Below, in pieces: positions 13,407 to 15,145 of a DNA stretch of 15,145 nucleotides. Each line of letters starts with the position of its first letter. The first letter of the stretch is position 1. The stretch comes from Actinomycetota bacterium. Lineage in GTDB: Bacteria; Actinomycetota; Thermoleophilia; Gaiellales; Gaiellaceae. Where the stretch lies: NCBI GenBank assembly GCA_005885565.1, contig VAXK01000066.1:1-15145 (forward strand), in the 5' to 3' direction. The notes under the pieces were generated by a model. The model was not told the origin of the DNA. It saw nothing but the letters and a program-made list of their open reading frames with translations, and searched no databases. The position numbers were made by a program, and so were the translations under genes.

Positions 13407-14140
13407 TCGCCCTCGCCGAGGTAGGTCTTGCGAACCTGCTCGTTCTGCCGCAGCTCGCTCGCGGCGCCCTCGAGCGCCACGTGCCCCGTCTCGAGCACGT
13501 AGCCGCGGTCGGCGACGTCGAGCGCCATGAGCGCGTTCTGCTCCACGAGCAGGATCGGCGTCCCCTGCTGGTTGATCTCCTTCACGATCTCGAAGATCTT
13601 CTCGACGAAGATCGGCGCGAGCCCCATCGACGGCTCGTCCAGCAGCAGCAGCTTGGGCCGCGCCATCAGCGCCCGGCCGATCGCGCACATCTGCTGCTCG
13701 CCGCCCGACATCGTCCCCGCCTTCTGGTGCCGCCGCTCCTGGAGCCGCGGGAAGAGCTCGAAGACCCGGTCGCGGTCCTCGCGGATCCCCCTCCGGTCCT
13801 TGCGCTGGAAGGCGCCCATCTCGAGGTTCTCGAGCACGCTCATGCGCGGGAAGAGCCGCCGCCCCTCCGGGGCCTGCGAGATGCCCATCTTCACCACCTG
13901 GTCGGCGGGCGTCGCGGTGATGTCGCGGTCGCGGAAGGTGATCGAGCCCTTCCGCGGCCTGTTCAGGCCGTTGATCGAGCGGAGCGTCGTCGACTTGCCG
14001 GCGCCGTTCGCCCCGATCAGCGTGACCACCTCGCCGTCGAAGACCTCGAGCGAGATCCCTTTCAGCGCGTGGATCGAGCCGTAGTAGGTGTTCACGTCCT
14101 GCAGCTCGAGGACCTTCGACGTGCCGGCCGCCGTCGTCAT
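13403..14140 (-). CDS. livF: Branched-chain amino acid ABC transporter ATPase LivF
   Basis: A 245-residue ABC ATPase, one of the two cytosolic motor subunits of the high-affinity leucine/isoleucine/valine (HAAT-family) importer. Walker A GANGAGKS is at 43-50, the Q-loop region at QAPEGRRLFPRM (89-100), signature SGGEQQ at 145-150 and Walker B LLLLDEPSMGL at 164-174. VEQN (199-202) replaces the usual H-loop histidine context, as is typical of LivF. Length is normal. The start is ATG 14140, sharing ATGA with the livG stop, so the two are co-translated. Relatives can serve urea or other amides; the adjacent livG and livM fit the branched-chain amino acid type. The stop (TAA 13405-13403) overlaps that of the convergent Apd1-like gene. 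Confidence 0.95.
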   Translation of the reverse strand: MTTAAGTSKVLELQDVNTYYGSIHALKGISLEVFDGEVVTLIGANGAGKSTTLRSINGLNRPRKGSITFRDRDITATPADQVVKMGISQAPEGRRLFPRMSVLENLEMGAFQRKDRRGIREDRDRVFELFPRLQERRHQKAGTMSGGEQQMCAIGRALMARPKLLLLDEPSMGLAPIFVEKIFEIVKEINQQGTPILLVEQNALMALDVADRGYVLETGHVALEGAASELRQNEQVRKTYLGEGD

Positions 14141-14919
14141 GCCTCCACCGCAGCCGAGCCGAGGTAGGCCTCGATTACGCGCGGGTCGCGCTGGACCTCC
14201 TGCGGCGTGCCCTCGGCGATCTTCTCGCCGTAGTCGAGGACGGTGACGCGGTCGGAGACGCCCATCACGACCCGCATGTCGTGCTCGATGAGGAGCACGG
14301 TGAGCTTCTCCTCCCGGCGAAGCCGCTCGACGAAGGCCGTGAAGTCGGCCGTCTCCTGCGGGTTCATGCCCGCGGTCGGCTCGTCGAGGAGCACGAGCTT
14401 CGGTCGCGTCGCGAGCGCGCGCGCGACCTCGAGCCGCCGCTGGTCGCCGTAGGAGAGCTCCTTCGCGATCAGGCGCTCGCGCCCGTGGAGGTCGCAGAAG
14501 GCGAGGAGCTCGCGCGCCTTCTCCCGTGCCTCGCCCTCCTCGCGGTCGACGGGCGAGCCCGGGAAGCGCGTGATCGAGCCCACGATCCCGCCCCTCAGGC
14601 GCGAGTGCATCCCGACGAGGACGTTCTCGATCGCCGTCATGTTCTGGAAGAGGCGGATGTTCTGGAAGGTGCGGCCCATGCCGCGCTCGGTGATCGCGTG
14701 CGGCGGCTTGCCCGTGACGTTCTCGCCGGCGAAGACGATCTGGCCCCCGGTCGGCTTGTAGACGCCGGTGAGCATGTTGAAGAACGTCGTCTTGCCGGCG
14801 CCGTTCGGCCCGATGAGGCTCACGATCGACTCCTCCGGCACGGTGAAGTCGACGTTGTTCACCGCCGTCAGGCCGCCGAACTCCTTGCGCACCCCCTGGG
14901 CGACGAGCAGCTCGGCCAT
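14137..14919 (-). CDS. livG: Branched-chain amino acid ABC transporter ATPase LivG
   Basis: A 260-residue ABC ATPase, partner of LivF. Walker A GPNGAGKT is at 37-44, GRTFQNIRLFQNMT (82-95) forms the Q-loop region, the signature LSYGDQRRLEVARAL is at 155-169, Walker B LVLLDEPTAGMNP at 175-187 and the H-loop His at 213 (IEHDM). The long insert after 'ENVLVG' and the 'AGMNP.E' sequence are LivG hallmarks. The start is ATG 14919, which shares one base with the livM stop (TGATG), so it is coupled to livM. No separate promoter is seen. Confidence 0.95.
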   Translation of the reverse strand: MAELLVAQGVRKEFGGLTAVNNVDFTVPEESIVSLIGPNGAGKTTFFNMLTGVYKPTGGQIVFAGENVTGKPPHAITERGMGRTFQNIRLFQNMTAIENVLVGMHSRLRGGIVGSITRFPGSPVDREEGEAREKARELLAFCDLHGRERLIAKELSYGDQRRLEVARALATRPKLVLLDEPTAGMNPQETADFTAFVERLRREEKLTVLLIEHDMRVVMGVSDRVTVLDYGEKIAEGTPQEVQRDPRVIEAYLGSAAVEA

Positions 14920-15145
14920 CAGTGCGTCACGTCGTAGAGCGGCTGGTCGGCGACGCCCTCGTGGAACTCGGCCGCTCGCCTCGAGCTCGGTATGAGGCCC
15001 TCCGGTCTGAAGAGCATCACCACCAGCAGGATGATCCCGAAGATTCCGAACTCGTACTTCGGGACGTCGATCGGCGTGCTCCAGATCCCGACCGTCGAGC
15101 CGCCGGGGCCGAAGTGGGTGTTCAGCCAGCCGCCGATGTTGGCGA
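14919..15145 (-). CDS. livM: LivM permease, C-terminal fragment (runs off window)
   Basis: The last 75 codons of a membrane permease continue past the window's right edge. The visible part ends with a hydrophobic helix, YEFGIFGIILLVVMLF, followed by RPEGLIPSSRR. This is the highly typical LivM C-terminus: a final membrane helix and then 'RP.GL.G/P...R'. The tail ends YDVTH. TGA (14921-14919) overlaps the livG ATG as TGATG. The gene order livM-livG-livF matches the classic operon; livH and the binding protein are probably just outside. Confidence 0.9.
   Translation of the reverse strand, partial: ANIGGWLNTHFGPGGSTVGIWSTPIDVPKYEFGIFGIILLVVMLFRPEGLIPSSRRAAEFHEGVADQPLYDVTH

Noticed and set aside
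13391..13420. Possible bidirectional terminator (AGGGC / GCCCT) at the convergent junction
   Set aside because: Only 5 bp of stem with a 9-nt loop and no T-run on either side.

Overview
This is a GC-rich, gene-dense bacterial chromosome segment with almost no intergenic space and many 1-4 bp start/stop overlaps. Ribosomal protein S1 with a long acidic tail lying next to coaE, a proofreading-degenerate PolA, a sucrase/ferredoxin-like protein and the LivMGF transporter genes all suggest an actinobacterium. My best guess is a Thermoleophilia/Gaiellales-type lineage; this comes from gene content and style, not from a search. No tRNA, rRNA, CRISPR array, insertion sequence or prophage was seen, and no gene-free stretch exceeds about 50 bp.

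Layout from left to right. Positions 1-3864 hold a minus-strand operon, read right to left. It encodes a ribbon-helix-helix (RHH) regulator, a 34-residue small ORF, a DUF4097 beta-repeat protein, an MFS_3-type exporter and an Fsr-like (fosmidomycin-resistance type) MFS exporter, and ends at a hairpin at the window edge. Its promoter (TTGACG-N16-CATAAT) is covered by a 21-bp near-palindrome that reaches the start codon, as expected for autorepression. Positions 3902-6358 hold a minus-strand housekeeping block: rpsA, coaE and an SLT lytic transglycosylase. Positions 6397-7224 encode an alpha/beta hydrolase. Positions 7241-11060 hold polA, a five-helix membrane protein and a GNAT acetyltransferase in one overlapping minus-strand operon.

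Divergent from polA, across only 44 bp, is a plus-strand pair (11105-13406): a degenerate LarA-like (DUF2088) protein and an Apd1-like bis-histidinyl [2Fe-2S] protein, bridged by a 16-codon micro-ORF. This pair converges on livF-livG-livM (13403-15145, livM partial), a branched-chain amino acid ABC transporter, with the two terminal stop codons overlapping.

Two patterns cut across the window. First, several promoter-proximal genes have a TANNNT-like -10 box exactly 6-7 nt before their start codon and no Shine-Dalgarno, implying leaderless mRNAs. Second, three genes that directly follow another gene (the MFS_3 exporter, coaE and the five-helix membrane protein) have no ATG, GTG or TTG where homology says they begin. 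They offer ATC, CTG or GTC at the junction instead. The most system-like unexplained locus is the RHH / 34-aa / DUF4097 / double-exporter operon.
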